A stretch of 23,763 bases of DNA from contig CAJPUK010000017.1 in assembly GCA_905373785.1 (NCBI GenBank), positions 1 through 23,763 on the forward strand, read 5' to 3'. The notes below the pieces were generated by a model. That model was not told the DNA's origin. It saw nothing but the letters and a program-made list of their open reading frames with translations, and made no database searches. A program made the translations under genes and the position numbers. How positions within the stretch are numbered: the stretch's first letter is position 1; each line of letters starts with the position of its first letter. Shown here one piece after another: positions 16,108-23,475 of this stretch. Origin of the DNA: an uncultured Johnsonella sp. (lineage in GTDB: Bacteria > Bacillota > Clostridia > Lachnospirales > Lachnospiraceae).

Positions 16108-18033
16108 CTAAATTCTTGGAATTATCATATTTTCATCCATTTCCTCATCGGAAAGAAACGGTGCCAGATCCTCCAGCGGAGGGCTTACTATAGTACCGTC
16201 CGCAAGCTGCTTACTTGAAGACTTCGGCTCGAAGTTTTGCTCCTTATCCACAAAGAATTCGCAGATTACAGGTCCCTTAGTAGCAAATGCCTTCTCTACA
16301 GCTTCCCTTATCTTTGAATTGGTCTTTGCATTTACATAAGGATAGCCGTAGGCAAGGGCAAGTTTTTCCATACTTGGAAAGCTTAGGTCGCCACTGTCCT
16401 CTCCTATACCTATCAAGGGTTTGTCCGAAAAGAACTTATTTTGTGTCTGCCTTATGCTGTGGTAACCGCCATTATTTATCAGGAAAATCTTTATATCCAT
16501 CTTATGATGTATAATAGTTTGCAGCTCCTGTAAATTCATCTGTATACTTCCGTCTCCGGTCATAAGTATTATTTCTTTTTCATAACCTTCATTGGCAACA
16601 TAGGCGCCTATTGCAGCCGGCAAGTCATAACCCATAGAGGCAACCGCAGAATTGGATATAAATCTTTGCCCCTTCTTCATAATATAGGAATGTCCTCCAA
16701 CCACGCAGGGTGAACCGTTACCCACTACTGTGATCTGATTTTCCTTAGCCATAAGTCCTATCTCTTTTATTACGGCGTATACATTTGCCTTAGCTTTGTC
16801 GTCAGACTTGCAGAACTCTTCCTTACATACCGGGTATTTTTCCTTCCAATATTTACAGGTTTCAAGCCAGTTCATACCCTTGATGCCTTCGCCATCCCCC
16901 TTGTATACCGGAGTTTTCTCATTCTCTAAAAGCTCAAGCAAGGTATTGATAAGGTCCTTACAATCAGCGTGTACCGGAAGAGATATATGCACGGTAGGCT
17001 TTTTAAGCTCCTCGGCATCTATATCATTTACTATGGTATAAGCCGCCCTTGCCCATGCCTTATAATTAAATCCCACCTGTCTTATACTGAGTCTTGAGCC
17101 TATAGAAAGTAGCAAGTCGGAGTTTTGTACTGCAAAGTTACCGGCTCTGTCTCCAAAATTCCCGGGTCGTCCGACATATAGAGGATGCTCATCCCAGATA
17201 CAGTCCTCACTGTTCCAACCTGTGCATACCGGTATACCGAGTTTGTCCACCAACTCTATAAATTCCTTATGTGCATTTCCTATACGAATACCGTTTCCGG
17301 CATTAAGCACCGGTCTTTTGGACTCTCTTATCTTTTCTATAATTGTAGCGGCAAGTTCTTTACTTACTCTCGGAGCGTCCGCTTCTCTTGTCTTACCGTA
17401 CTCTTTACTGTCTTCTTTTATCTTGTAAGGATTATCAGCCGCCCAACCGTCTCCTCCGGCAAGATAGTCTTCTTTATCAAAGCCTATAAGTTCATCTTCT
17501 TCAACATAGGCACCTTGAACATTTAGGGGAATATCAAGCCACACCGGTCCGGGTCTGTTGCTTGTTGCAAGATAAAAAGCCTTTTCCATACAATACCTTA
17601 TCCTCATAGGCTCTATTACCATCTCCGAATACTTGGTCATGCAATCTATAGACTTGCATATATCAAACTCCTGATCACCCAAGGCTCTTAAGTTAAGTCC
17701 GGTACTTCTGGCTGTCAGATCATACCTAAACTGCCCGGACAACACAAACATAGGTATGGAGTCAAGCCACGCCCCAAGCACTCCGGTAATAGCATTGGTT
17801 CCTCCCGGACCCGTAGTTACACAAACCGCCGCCATTCTATTATGTATTCTGGCATAACATTCCGCTGCTATTGCACAGGCTTGCTCATGGTGGTTATATG
17901 TAAGTTTAAGCCCCTTTTGATGTCCCAAGGCATCATTTAAGTGCATGGCACCGCCGCCTACTACACAAAACCCGTCTTTAATACCGAATTCTACCAATTT
18001 TTTAGCAATGTAATTACTTAGCTTTATCTTCAT
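16108..18033 (-). CDS. Thiamine-diphosphate-dependent enzyme of the acetolactate synthase superfamily (YerE-like?)
   Basis: A 641-residue ThDP enzyme. The N-terminal PYR domain has the catalytic Glu50 (YNHHEQACAIAAECYAR). A central domain follows (about 225-370), then a PP domain with the ThDP/Mg motif GDGS at 493-496 ending in NN at 520-521. The C-terminal extension (SSKQLADGTIVSPPLEDLAPFL) is one I associate with homologues in polysaccharide clusters, not with branched-chain amino acid synthesis. No regulatory-subunit (ilvN) gene is near. In yersiniose formation, the related YerE adds a two-carbon acetyl unit from pyruvate to a keto sugar nucleotide; I infer a similar role here from the neighbouring epimerase, C-methyltransferase and alcohol dehydrogenase genes. 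Another pyruvate decarboxylase-type role is possible. The start has AGGCAGGA upstream and a promoter candidate at 18078. Confidence 0.85.
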   Translation of the reverse strand: MKIKLSNYIAKKLVEFGIKDGFCVVGGGAMHLNDALGHQKGLKLTYNHHEQACAIAAECYARIHNRMAAVCVTTGPGGTNAITGVLGAWLDSIPMFVLSGQFRYDLTARSTGLNLRALGDQEFDICKSIDCMTKYSEMVIEPMRIRYCMEKAFYLATSNRPGPVWLDIPLNVQGAYVEEDELIGFDKEDYLAGGDGWAADNPYKIKEDSKEYGKTREADAPRVSKELAATIIEKIRESKRPVLNAGNGIRIGNAHKEFIELVDKLGIPVCTGWNSEDCIWDEHPLYVGRPGNFGDRAGNFAVQNSDLLLSIGSRLSIRQVGFNYKAWARAAYTIVNDIDAEELKKPTVHISLPVHADCKDLINTLLELLENEKTPVYKGDGEGIKGMNWLETCKYWKEKYPVCKEEFCKSDDKAKANVYAVIKEIGLMAKENQITVVGNGSPCVVGGHSYIMKKGQRFISNSAVASMGYDLPAAIGAYVANEGYEKEIILMTGDGSIQMNLQELQTIIHHKMDIKIFLINNGGYHSIRQTQNKFFSDKPLIGIGEDSGDLSFPSMEKLALAYGYPYVNAKTNSKIREAVEKAFATKGPVICEFFVDKEQNFEPKSSSKQLADGTIVSPPLEDLAPFLSDEEMDENMIIPRI

Positions 18034-18077
18034 AAATAAATATCCTGCCTTTTATTTTACATAAATTAGTTTTCTTA

Positions 18078-18106
18078 AGTATACCATATATAGAGTGCTT
18101 TGTGTT
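18078..18106 (-). promoter_or_regulatory. Candidate promoter of the polysaccharide operon
   Basis: TATACT (18078-18083) on the minus strand, with a poor -35 (AACACA, 18101-18106) at 17 bases. It lies between the terminator of the TasA-like gene and the TPP gene, leaving a leader of about 40 bases. The place is right but the -35 is weak. Confidence 0.4.
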
Positions 18107-18123
18107 TAATAAAGCAAGTTTAA

Positions 18124-18165
18124 AGCAAAAAATAAAAGCCCTGAAACCTTCGTTTCAAGACTCTT
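18124..18165 (-). terminator. Rho-independent terminator of the TasA-like transcript
   Basis: Positions 18134-18147 pair with 18152-18165 around a CTTC loop (GAAG in the RNA), giving 14 pairs. Three of these are G-U pairs only in minus-strand RNA. The minus strand then reads TTTTATTTTTT. This separates the fibre locus from the polysaccharide operon. Confidence 0.88.
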
Positions 18166-18170
18166 ATTGT

Positions 18171-18311
18171 GAACTGCCCATAGTCTAAAACCTATGGGCT
18201 TCCTGCTTCGCTGACCTCGCAACCTACTATCTCCACAGGCGTTAATTCGGGCAGTCCCTGCCCTATTGTTTTTTCTTATACTACCTTAACCCACCGTCTA
18301 AAGCCGGTGGG
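18171..18311 (-). mobile_element. IS200/IS605-type remnant: omega-RNA/right-end region without TnpB
   Basis: Two hairpins with the same plan bound this segment: GCCCATAG (18176-18183) with CTATGGGC (18192-18199), and CCCACCG (18290-18296) with CGGTGGG (18305-18311). Both loops begin TCTAAA. Between them, the minus strand reads ACTGCCCGAATTAACGCC then TGTGGAG, which translates as TARINACG, like the zinc-finger tail of TnpB. Further on comes GCGAAGCAGGAAGCCC (frame EAGSP, stop), then the terminal hairpin and GCAGTTCAC. That order, TnpB tail then right-end hairpin then TTCAC, is what I know from the omega-RNA region of IS605/IS1341 elements. The two TnpB-like pieces are in different frames and no transposase gene is present. 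A six-pair GGGCAG/CTGCCC hairpin (18249-18263) lies inside. Confidence 0.6.
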
Positions 18312-18343
18312 ATTGCGGTAGCATTATTTCAAATCTTATAATC

Positions 18344-19369
18344 TTACTTTTTGCTCTTGCCAGGAAGTGCATTTACATTCTGCTCTTTAAGGATGTTTGT
18401 TCCTTCAATCTTCTTTCCGGCATTGAACTGATCCCAAAGGAAGTTGATAACAACAACTGCCTCTTCATTCTCAGAATCTCTGTCATCATTATTTGTGTTA
18501 AGCTTGTCTGTGCTTCCTGTTGTATAAACACCCTCAGCATCAGGATCCATAGCCACACCGATGAAAAGGTCTAATCTGTTATCTGTTGACGGGCTTGTAA
18601 GAACTTCTGCGTTCTCAATAGCCTTCTTGATTACTTCCTGCTTAACCTCTTTTAATGCTGATAATCTTACGAAATCAACACCACCGACTGTGAAATACTG
18701 ATCCTTATTAAGACCAAGTGACTTAGCAAGCTTGAATACGTTCTGTCCATCCTTGCTCTTATCCGGGCTGTACTGCTCTTGATGTGTATAAAGAGCTATA
18801 CCTAACATATCATCCGCCTTCATAGCACTCTCAGCATAGATATCGAACTTGATGTTGCTTAACTTAGTTGCTAAAGTACCTACGTTAAGTACATCTGTAC
18901 GGAATGCCTGAGCATATCCAGGGTACATATTCTTGATATCAAGTTTGATCTGATCGCTACCGTTAGTATTAGCTGATGTGTAAGGTCCTACAGTTCTTGT
19001 AATAGGAGCTGCATTCTCCAACTCAGCATTAAACTCAACGTTGTTGTACTTCTTTGCTCTTTCATAATAAGCATCAACGCTTCCGTCCTTAGCAATCTTG
19101 TTGTAATCGCTTGATCCTCTTCTGAAGAAATCACTTGGGAGATATCCGCTATCACCGATTCCGTCTACTATAGACCAGGTTCCTGCCGGACCCTCATCTC
19201 CGTACTGTGCATATAATCCCAAGTCAGCGAATGTCATATCCAACTCACCTGTAGTAGCCTTTGCTCTAAGGCTTAAGGTGTCTGTCCAATACGCATATCC
19301 TGTACCTGCTAGAATTAATGATAGTGCAAGAACACCGCTAATGATTGACTTCTTTCCAATCTTTCTCAT
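18344..19369 (-). CDS. TasA/camelysin-like matrix fibre protein with SipW-type signal peptide
   Basis: A 341-residue exported protein. Residues 1-30 are a signal peptide of the SipW type: a basic start, a hydrophobic core and then TGYAYWTDTLSLRAKATTGELDMTF, where the tail after the cleavage region is the hallmark of the TasA/camelysin (M73-like) family (shown here only as a description of consecutive blocks TGYAYWTD, LSLRAK and TGELDMTF). No sortase motif or second membrane helix is seen. TasA-like proteins form extracellular fibres in biofilms; the peptidase activity claimed for camelysin is uncertain. The ATG at 19369 has GGAGG nine bases upstream; a TTG three codons earlier overlaps that spacer. 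The coding strand prefers AAG, AAC and other C/G-ending codons more than its neighbours do, a sign of high expression. It has its own promoter and terminator and follows the sipW-DUF5305 operon by 125 bases. Confidence 0.85.
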   Translation of the reverse strand: MRKIGKKSIISGVLALSLILAGTGYAYWTDTLSLRAKATTGELDMTFADLGLYAQYGDEGPAGTWSIVDGIGDSGYLPSDFFRRGSSDYNKIAKDGSVDAYYERAKKYNNVEFNAELENAAPITRTVGPYTSANTNGSDQIKLDIKNMYPGYAQAFRTDVLNVGTLATKLSNIKFDIYAESAMKADDMLGIALYTHQEQYSPDKSKDGQNVFKLAKSLGLNKDQYFTVGGVDFVRLSALKEVKQEVIKKAIENAEVLTSPSTDNRLDLFIGVAMDPDAEGVYTTGSTDKLNTNNDDRDSENEEAVVVINFLWDQFNAGKKIEGTNILKEQNVNALPGKSKK

Positions 19370-19404
19370 TTCTAACAACCTCCGTTTATTTTAATTTCAT
19401 GTTA

Positions 19405-19410
19405 ATTATA
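19405..19410 (-). promoter_or_regulatory. -10 box of the TasA-like gene
   Basis: A perfect TATAAT on the minus strand, about 36 bases before the start codon, with the GGAGG site between. The -35 region (TGTTTT or ATGTTT at 16-17 bases) is poor, which may mean that an activator, for instance the adjacent response regulator, is needed. Confidence 0.5.
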
Positions 19411-19438
19411 ATGCAAAGTTTATTACAAAACATTACGC

Positions 19439-19464
19439 AAAAGTAAGCTTTTAAAATTACTTTT
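19439..19464 (-). terminator. Weak hairpin after the DUF5305-like gene
   Basis: AAAAGTAA (19439-19446) pairs with TTACTTTT (19457-19464) over a ten-base loop. On the minus strand the stem ends in TTACTTTTGCG. The stem is AT-rich, so this is at best a partial terminator between the sipW operon and the TasA-like gene, allowing some read-through. Confidence 0.35.
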
Positions 19465-19494
19465 TACCCATGATTTTATACCTCTAAAGTAGTA

Positions 19495-20571
19495 CTACCT
19501 TGGTATATGGAGCAGAAAGACACTATTTCTGTCCTGTACTATGAACCTGCCGTCATCCGGTAATTCTTCCCCATTAAGCTTACAAAGTATGGGTTGATGT
19601 AATTCTTCCGAGATTGCAAGCAGACTGCTCATATCTTTAACCTTACATGTAATTTCTCTTTCTTCTATTTGCTCTACATACACAAGACGACTTCCATACC
19701 TTCTAAGTAACCTCTTCATCTTCAGTATCCAGCGTTCGTCCTCGGAAGGAAGTCTGCTTGCAAAAATAACAAAAAGCCCCAATAGGACACCTATAAGTAT
19801 GGGTAAGATACCAAGTATAAGCATATAAGGCTTCGGATCAATAACCACTACCCTGCTTTCGGTAACACTGTCACTTTCTTTAAATTCCGAAGGTTTTTCT
19901 ATACTGTAAAATGAATTGGCAAGATCCAGGGGTATAACAACATTGTAGGAAAAATCCTTTGTTTGCTCATCATCCCCCACCTTTATATTGCATTGCCCCG
20001 ATAAGCTTATATAGAAGCTTTTTTCGGTATTGCCGCCAAGCTCTTCTTCTATAGCGGTCATATATCCCGTATACTCATCCGGTGAAATATTAAAAGACTC
20101 TTCTAAATGTATATTGCCGCCTTCATCACCGACAAGCTCACCTTCTTTTAACGGATATTTTTTTTGATAAATAGTTCTTTTATCATTATCTCTTGTATAA
20201 AACCCTTCCAAAACGGCATTTACATTATAATTACCTCCCACTACAGCCGCAGCCTGCCCTTGACCCGTGAGATTTAATTTTAAGAGCAACTCTATATGAT
20301 CCGTAAGTTTTCTGGGATACATTCCCCCTTCTTCAAGTGTCTCACTTTCATACACTCCATTTTCTCTAAGATGCACTTTATATTCGGAGTCTGCGGTAAT
20401 ATCATAGCTGTAAATTGTATTTTCCGCAGTTGTTACCTCCTTTTTCATTGCAAAAAATGTAGCTGCTATACCGCCTATAATTAAAAGTGCCGAGCTTGCA
20501 AATGATATAATTCGTCTTCTTTTATCAAATATCATCTTCTTTTTAAATAAAGAGTTTGTCTTTTTTTCCAT
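19495..20571 (-). CDS. DUF5305-like bitopic membrane protein
   Basis: A 358-residue protein. A basic N-terminus is followed by a membrane helix (about 23-41) and an extracytoplasmic region of about 200 residues that begins YSYDITADSEYKVHLRENGVY. A second helix (about 250-275) follows, then a cytoplasmic C-terminal domain of about 80 residues. This layout and the YKV-L-x-N-x2-Y opening match what I recall of DUF5305 proteins, which are often encoded beside SipW-type signal peptidases; their function is not established. It follows the signal peptidase gene by 20 bases, with AAGGA about ten bases before the ATG. It could assist fibre protein maturation or assembly at the membrane, but this is only inferred from position. 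Confidence 0.7.
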   Translation of the reverse strand: MEKKTNSLFKKKMIFDKRRRIISFASSALLIIGGIAATFFAMKKEVTTAENTIYSYDITADSEYKVHLRENGVYESETLEEGGMYPRKLTDHIELLLKLNLTGQGQAAAVVGGNYNVNAVLEGFYTRDNDKRTIYQKKYPLKEGELVGDEGGNIHLEESFNISPDEYTGYMTAIEEELGGNTEKSFYISLSGQCNIKVGDDEQTKDFSYNVVIPLDLANSFYSIEKPSEFKESDSVTESRVVVIDPKPYMLILGILPILIGVLLGLFVIFASRLPSEDERWILKMKRLLRRYGSRLVYVEQIEEREITCKVKDMSSLLAISEELHQPILCKLNGEELPDDGRFIVQDRNSVFLLHIPR

Positions 20572-20591
20572 TGTTGATTTATCCTTTTAGT

Positions 20592-21782
20592 TTACTTATC
20601 CACTACATTATCAGGAATGTCATTGTTCCCTCTTAGTAAAAGTACCGGTATTCCTATTTTAGGTACTACTTTGATAACAGTCCCGTTGACATCATTGGGC
20701 ATTACCGGCTGTACATCTTCCGACTTATTATTATCTCCCTTGGTTACAAACTGACGATTACCTGCACTGTCTTCATCAATTTTTACGATTCTGTGTGTAA
20801 TATTTATATCATCACGCTTAAAATTAATCACATCTCCTACTGCCAATTTGTAAATATCATCTTCTTCAGCCACCCTTTTTATAATAACCGCATCTCCCGG
20901 CATAATCCCCGGCTCCATACTTCCGGTAAGTATGACTGTAGGATATATGGAAAATACCCCTATACAAAACCAGTAGAACATAATTGCCGCAAAAAACTGA
21001 GCGAGATAAGAAAATGATAACTTGTACTCTTCTCCTCTTTCTTTTTTATCAATAAGCCCTTGCTGATCTTTTATAAATAAGGTATAAAGCACCGGAAAGC
21101 AAATACCTACTGCCGCATCTGCAATCCACGGCAGATCAGGCAAAAAAGGAAAAATACGCAAAAAAAGATTTATAAATGCCGTATATATTATAGCCGGTCC
21201 TGCCCCTGCATAAATAACGAACGAGGTGAGCAAAATTCCACCGGTAAAAACAGGTATCACGTCTTTTACCACATAAATAAAAAGATCCTTGTAACTGTTA
21301 ATTTGAAAAAACTTGCCAAAGTTGATTTCCGTACTTGCCATAAATATTGTAAGCAGTACAATAAGCAACAGCCTGTATCTTTTCTTTCTTCCAAGTAAAC
21401 CAAGACAATATGACCTTGTACTTTCTTTTACAATAAGCGGTAACATTATAGTTATTACATTAAGCAAAAATCCCATAAATGATTTATCATATGGACTTCC
21501 TGCAAGTTTTTGAAGTACAACTCCCAATACAAAATGTATGGAAATATAGATTATTGCACCCGACAGAGCATAAATGCCCATCAATTTTCTTTGTACCCTT
21601 CTGCTTTTTACATAAGCCCTTGGAAACACTGCATATATAAGTATTATTAGGGCAAGCCAATAGGCAGAAAATATATAAATATTTTCTGCCATCATGTTTT
21701 TTATAATCGGAATTGCAGCTATAGCGATTAATATCAATAATGATAAAACATATATATTATACTTTTTATTTACAATTTTCAT
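20592..21782 (-). CDS. sipW: ER-type signal peptidase I (SipW-like) with polytopic N-terminal region
   Basis: A 396-residue membrane protease. The C-terminal 120 residues are an ER/archaeal-type signal peptidase: Ser288 in TGSMEP, His330 in THRIV where bacterial-type enzymes have Lys, and Asp350 in TKGDN. That is the SipW class, which cleaves TasA-like preproteins. Unlike Bacillus SipW of about 190 residues, the catalytic part is preceded by about 270 residues with eight or nine hydrophobic segments. The start codon overlaps the stop of the 92-residue gene (TAATG), and three proteins with SipW-type signal peptides are encoded around it (19369, 22060 and 22807), so the enzyme and its likely substrates are made together. 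Confidence 0.9.
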   Translation of the reverse strand: MKIVNKKYNIYVLSLLILIAIAAIPIIKNMMAENIYIFSAYWLALIILIYAVFPRAYVKSRRVQRKLMGIYALSGAIIYISIHFVLGVVLQKLAGSPYDKSFMGFLLNVITIMLPLIVKESTRSYCLGLLGRKKRYRLLLIVLLTIFMASTEINFGKFFQINSYKDLFIYVVKDVIPVFTGGILLTSFVIYAGAGPAIIYTAFINLFLRIFPFLPDLPWIADAAVGICFPVLYTLFIKDQQGLIDKKERGEEYKLSFSYLAQFFAAIMFYWFCIGVFSIYPTVILTGSMEPGIMPGDAVIIKRVAEEDDIYKLAVGDVINFKRDDINITHRIVKIDEDSAGNRQFVTKGDNNKSEDVQPVMPNDVNGTVIKVVPKIGIPVLLLRGNNDIPDNVVDK

Positions 21783-22060
21783 TATTCCGTTTCTAAATTC
21801 TCACTTACTTCTTCTATAGCCTTGGTTTCGCTGTTATCTATAGCTTTTTCTTCACTGTTGTCTTCCGTATTAATGTCTTCATCAACTTTTTCTTCAATTT
21901 CTTCCTCAGTTTCATCTTCCAAGACAACAATAGGCAGAGAATAATTGACCCTAAGTTCCATCTTAAGCTTTAACTTGTCGGTCCAATAAGCATAGGCAAA
22001 AAAACAAGTGCATAAACTGAATATAATTGATAATAATACAATAATTTTCTTATACTTCAT
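21782..22060 (-). CDS. Small exported acidic protein with SipW-type signal peptide
   Basis: A 92-residue protein. Its first 28 residues form a signal peptide ending AYAYWTDKLKL, very close to the YAYWTD of the TasA-like protein. A short stretch (LRVNYSLPIVVL) follows, then about 43 residues made largely of Glu and Asp with some Asn, Ser and Lys. No known domain is recognisable. It is translationally coupled to the signal peptidase gene and may be a minor fibre component, an adaptor, or a chaperone-like acidic peptide; nothing in the sequence decides. Two cysteines lie within the signal core, but the lipobox pattern is poor. Confidence 0.75.
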   Translation of the reverse strand: MKYKKIIVLLSIIFSLCTCFFAYAYWTDKLKLKMELRVNYSLPIVVLEDETEEEIEEKVDEDINTEDNSEEKAIDNSETKAIEEVSENLETE

Positions 22061-22069
22061 AATTTACCA

Positions 22070-22807
22070 TCACTTTCCTATAACTTCTCCTGCAGCAGCC
22101 TGATCTATATGTAAGTCAAATTCGCAAAAATAACTTACTTGTATACCGTCCTGCTCATATACTTCACCCTCTGCCACTTGTAATTTTTCCACTTCTTCTT
22201 TGCTAAGTTTAATTTCCTGCGGTAACTCCAATTTACTGTTTTCCACAAGTTTTAAGTACATATTTCCTACGGGTTTATCATCAACTATGTCTATACTTCT
22301 AAAAACATCAAATACCAAGGGTCTATTGAAAACAGTCTCGGCATAATTATATTCATATACAATACCGCTTACAGAAATATATGCTTTCTTTACATTCATT
22401 GAAACCTTCTCGGCTTCTCCATCCAATTTAAGCTCATAAGGAAGCAATAAGGTCGTACCCTTTTCCTCTAAAGGATAGGATATTTTCAAATAATTGTTCT
22501 CATCAAAAAGCTCCTTAGGCACCCCCTCTTTGAATATAAGCTCTACACTTTTGCCGTCATCGGATACTTTAGTTTCCGCATTTACCGTCTTAATAATTTC
22601 CTTATCTTCACTTGCCATATTTACCACATCCACACTGAACAATCGGTCTGTTGCAAATACATTGTTAAAGTCTCCGGTATTAAATTTAGATGAAATCTTC
22701 ATTTGACTTATCAAATATGCATAACTGTGCCCAAGACAGCCCAGGGCAAAAAATGCAAGCAGCGTAATCAAAAATACTCGTAATTTAAATATTTTCCCCT
22801 TCTTCAT
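22070..22807 (-). CDS. Exported protein with SipW-type signal peptide
   Basis: A 245-residue protein with an N-terminal basic stretch, a hydrophobic core (about 10-28) and SYAYLISQMKISSKFNTGDFN. The YAY followed by a short polar segment and a TGDF-type block is the pattern of SipW substrates of the TasA/camelysin group. The mature part is acidic and predicted by eye to be mainly beta strands. No sortase signal or second membrane helix is seen. It could be a second fibre subunit or an accessory protein like TapA in role, though not in sequence. GGGAG lies eight bases before the ATG. It starts three bases past the response regulator frame and ends nine bases before the 92-residue gene, so it belongs to the same operon. 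Confidence 0.8.
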   Translation of the reverse strand: MKKGKIFKLRVFLITLLAFFALGCLGHSYAYLISQMKISSKFNTGDFNNVFATDRLFSVDVVNMASEDKEIIKTVNAETKVSDDGKSVELIFKEGVPKELFDENNYLKISYPLEEKGTTLLLPYELKLDGEAEKVSMNVKKAYISVSGIVYEYNYAETVFNRPLVFDVFRSIDIVDDKPVGNMYLKLVENSKLELPQEIKLSKEEVEKLQVAEGEVYEQDGIQVSYFCEFDLHIDQAAAGEVIGK

Positions 22808-22810
22808 TCG

Positions 22811-23029
22811 TTATCTCCCTTCACCGCTCAAACTTTGAAACTCCTCACTTTTATCTGCCAAAAGAACCGCTTCCACTCTGTTTTTTAAACCAAGTTTACT
22901 CAAAATACTGCTAACATGTTTTTTAGTAGTTCCGTTTGATATAAAAAGTTTATTGCTTATCTCCAAATTCGAATATCCGCAATGCATAAGTTTCAAAACT
23001 TCAGTTTCTCTGGCAGTCAGACTGCTCAA
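22811..23029 (-). CDS. LuxR-type HTH domain, 3' part of a frameshifted response regulator gene
   Basis: Seventy-two residues forming a complete LuxR/NarL DNA-binding domain: LTARETEVLKLMHCGYSN, EISNKLFIS, the recognition helix with GTTKKHVSSILSKLGL and NRVEAVLLA. It is the missing output domain of the receiver encoded just upstream (23056-23448); in this frame the codons before the TTG start read GSSTEEDKK, a normal linker. The TTG at 23029 has GAGG eight bases upstream, so the domain could be made on its own by reinitiation. Isolated LuxR domains can bind DNA without phosphorylation control. Otherwise the gene is simply broken. Confidence 0.75.
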   Translation of the reverse strand: MSSLTARETEVLKLMHCGYSNLEISNKLFISNGTTKKHVSSILSKLGLKNRVEAVLLADKSEEFQSLSGEGR

Positions 23030-23055
23030 CTTTTTGTCCTCTTCTGTAGAACTGC

Positions 23056-23448
23056 CTATATTTCAATAAGATCCGCAGAATAAAACTTACTTCCTCTTTC
23101 CACCGCCTTGAGTCCGAACATAATCTCATCAATAAAAGCATCCTTTAATATATATGCATCCACTCCCATATCTTTTGCCTGCAAAAAGTCCTGTTCCCTT
23201 GAAGAGGATGTAATAAATATTGTTTTAACTTCCTGCCTTTCTTTTTTAAGCCACCTGAGGAAATCCAAACCGCTTTCCCCATTAAGATTAAGATCAATAA
23301 ATGCCATATTGATATCCCTGCCTTGCATATTTTCAATAGCCTCCTTAACCGTACCTGCCTGTAACACTTCATCGTCAGGACGGTACATGTGAATAATGGA
23401 CTCAAGACCCTTTCTCGCAATCGGATGGTCGTCAAGTATCAAAAACAT
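23056..23448 (-). CDS. NarL-family response regulator receiver domain (5' part of frameshifted gene)
   Basis: A 130-residue receiver domain with acidic pair Asp6-Asp7, phosphoacceptor Asp52 (FIDLNLNG), switch residue Thr80 and Lys102 (ILKDA). It ends abruptly at DLIEI followed by TAG. Restoring the frame by removing two bases from the ATATAG at the break joins it to the LuxR domain of the next frame, giving a regulator of about 210 residues, the family norm. AAGGAGG lies seven bases before the ATG. It follows the kinase gene by 27 bases, so the two form a pair, probably controlling the fibre operon downstream of them. As written, phosphorylation cannot be passed to a DNA-binding domain. Confidence 0.85.
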   Translation of the reverse strand: MFLILDDHPIARKGLESIIHMYRPDDEVLQAGTVKEAIENMQGRDINMAFIDLNLNGESGLDFLRWLKKERQEVKTIFITSSSREQDFLQAKDMGVDAYILKDAFIDEIMFGLKAVERGSKFYSADLIEI

Positions 23449-23475
23449 TTCATGTCCTCCTTTATCCTATCTACT

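Noticed and set aside
16108..18033. Housekeeping acetolactate synthase (ilvB) for branched-chain amino acids
   Set aside because: No ilvN, ilvC or ilvD gene is nearby, the C-terminal extension differs, and the neighbours are all glycan genes.
8131..18254. Shared TTCGGGCAG in the 8.1 kb palindromic element and the 18.2 kb IS605-like remnant
   Set aside because: Only nine bases are shared, without matching surroundings; chance cannot be excluded and the two structures differ.
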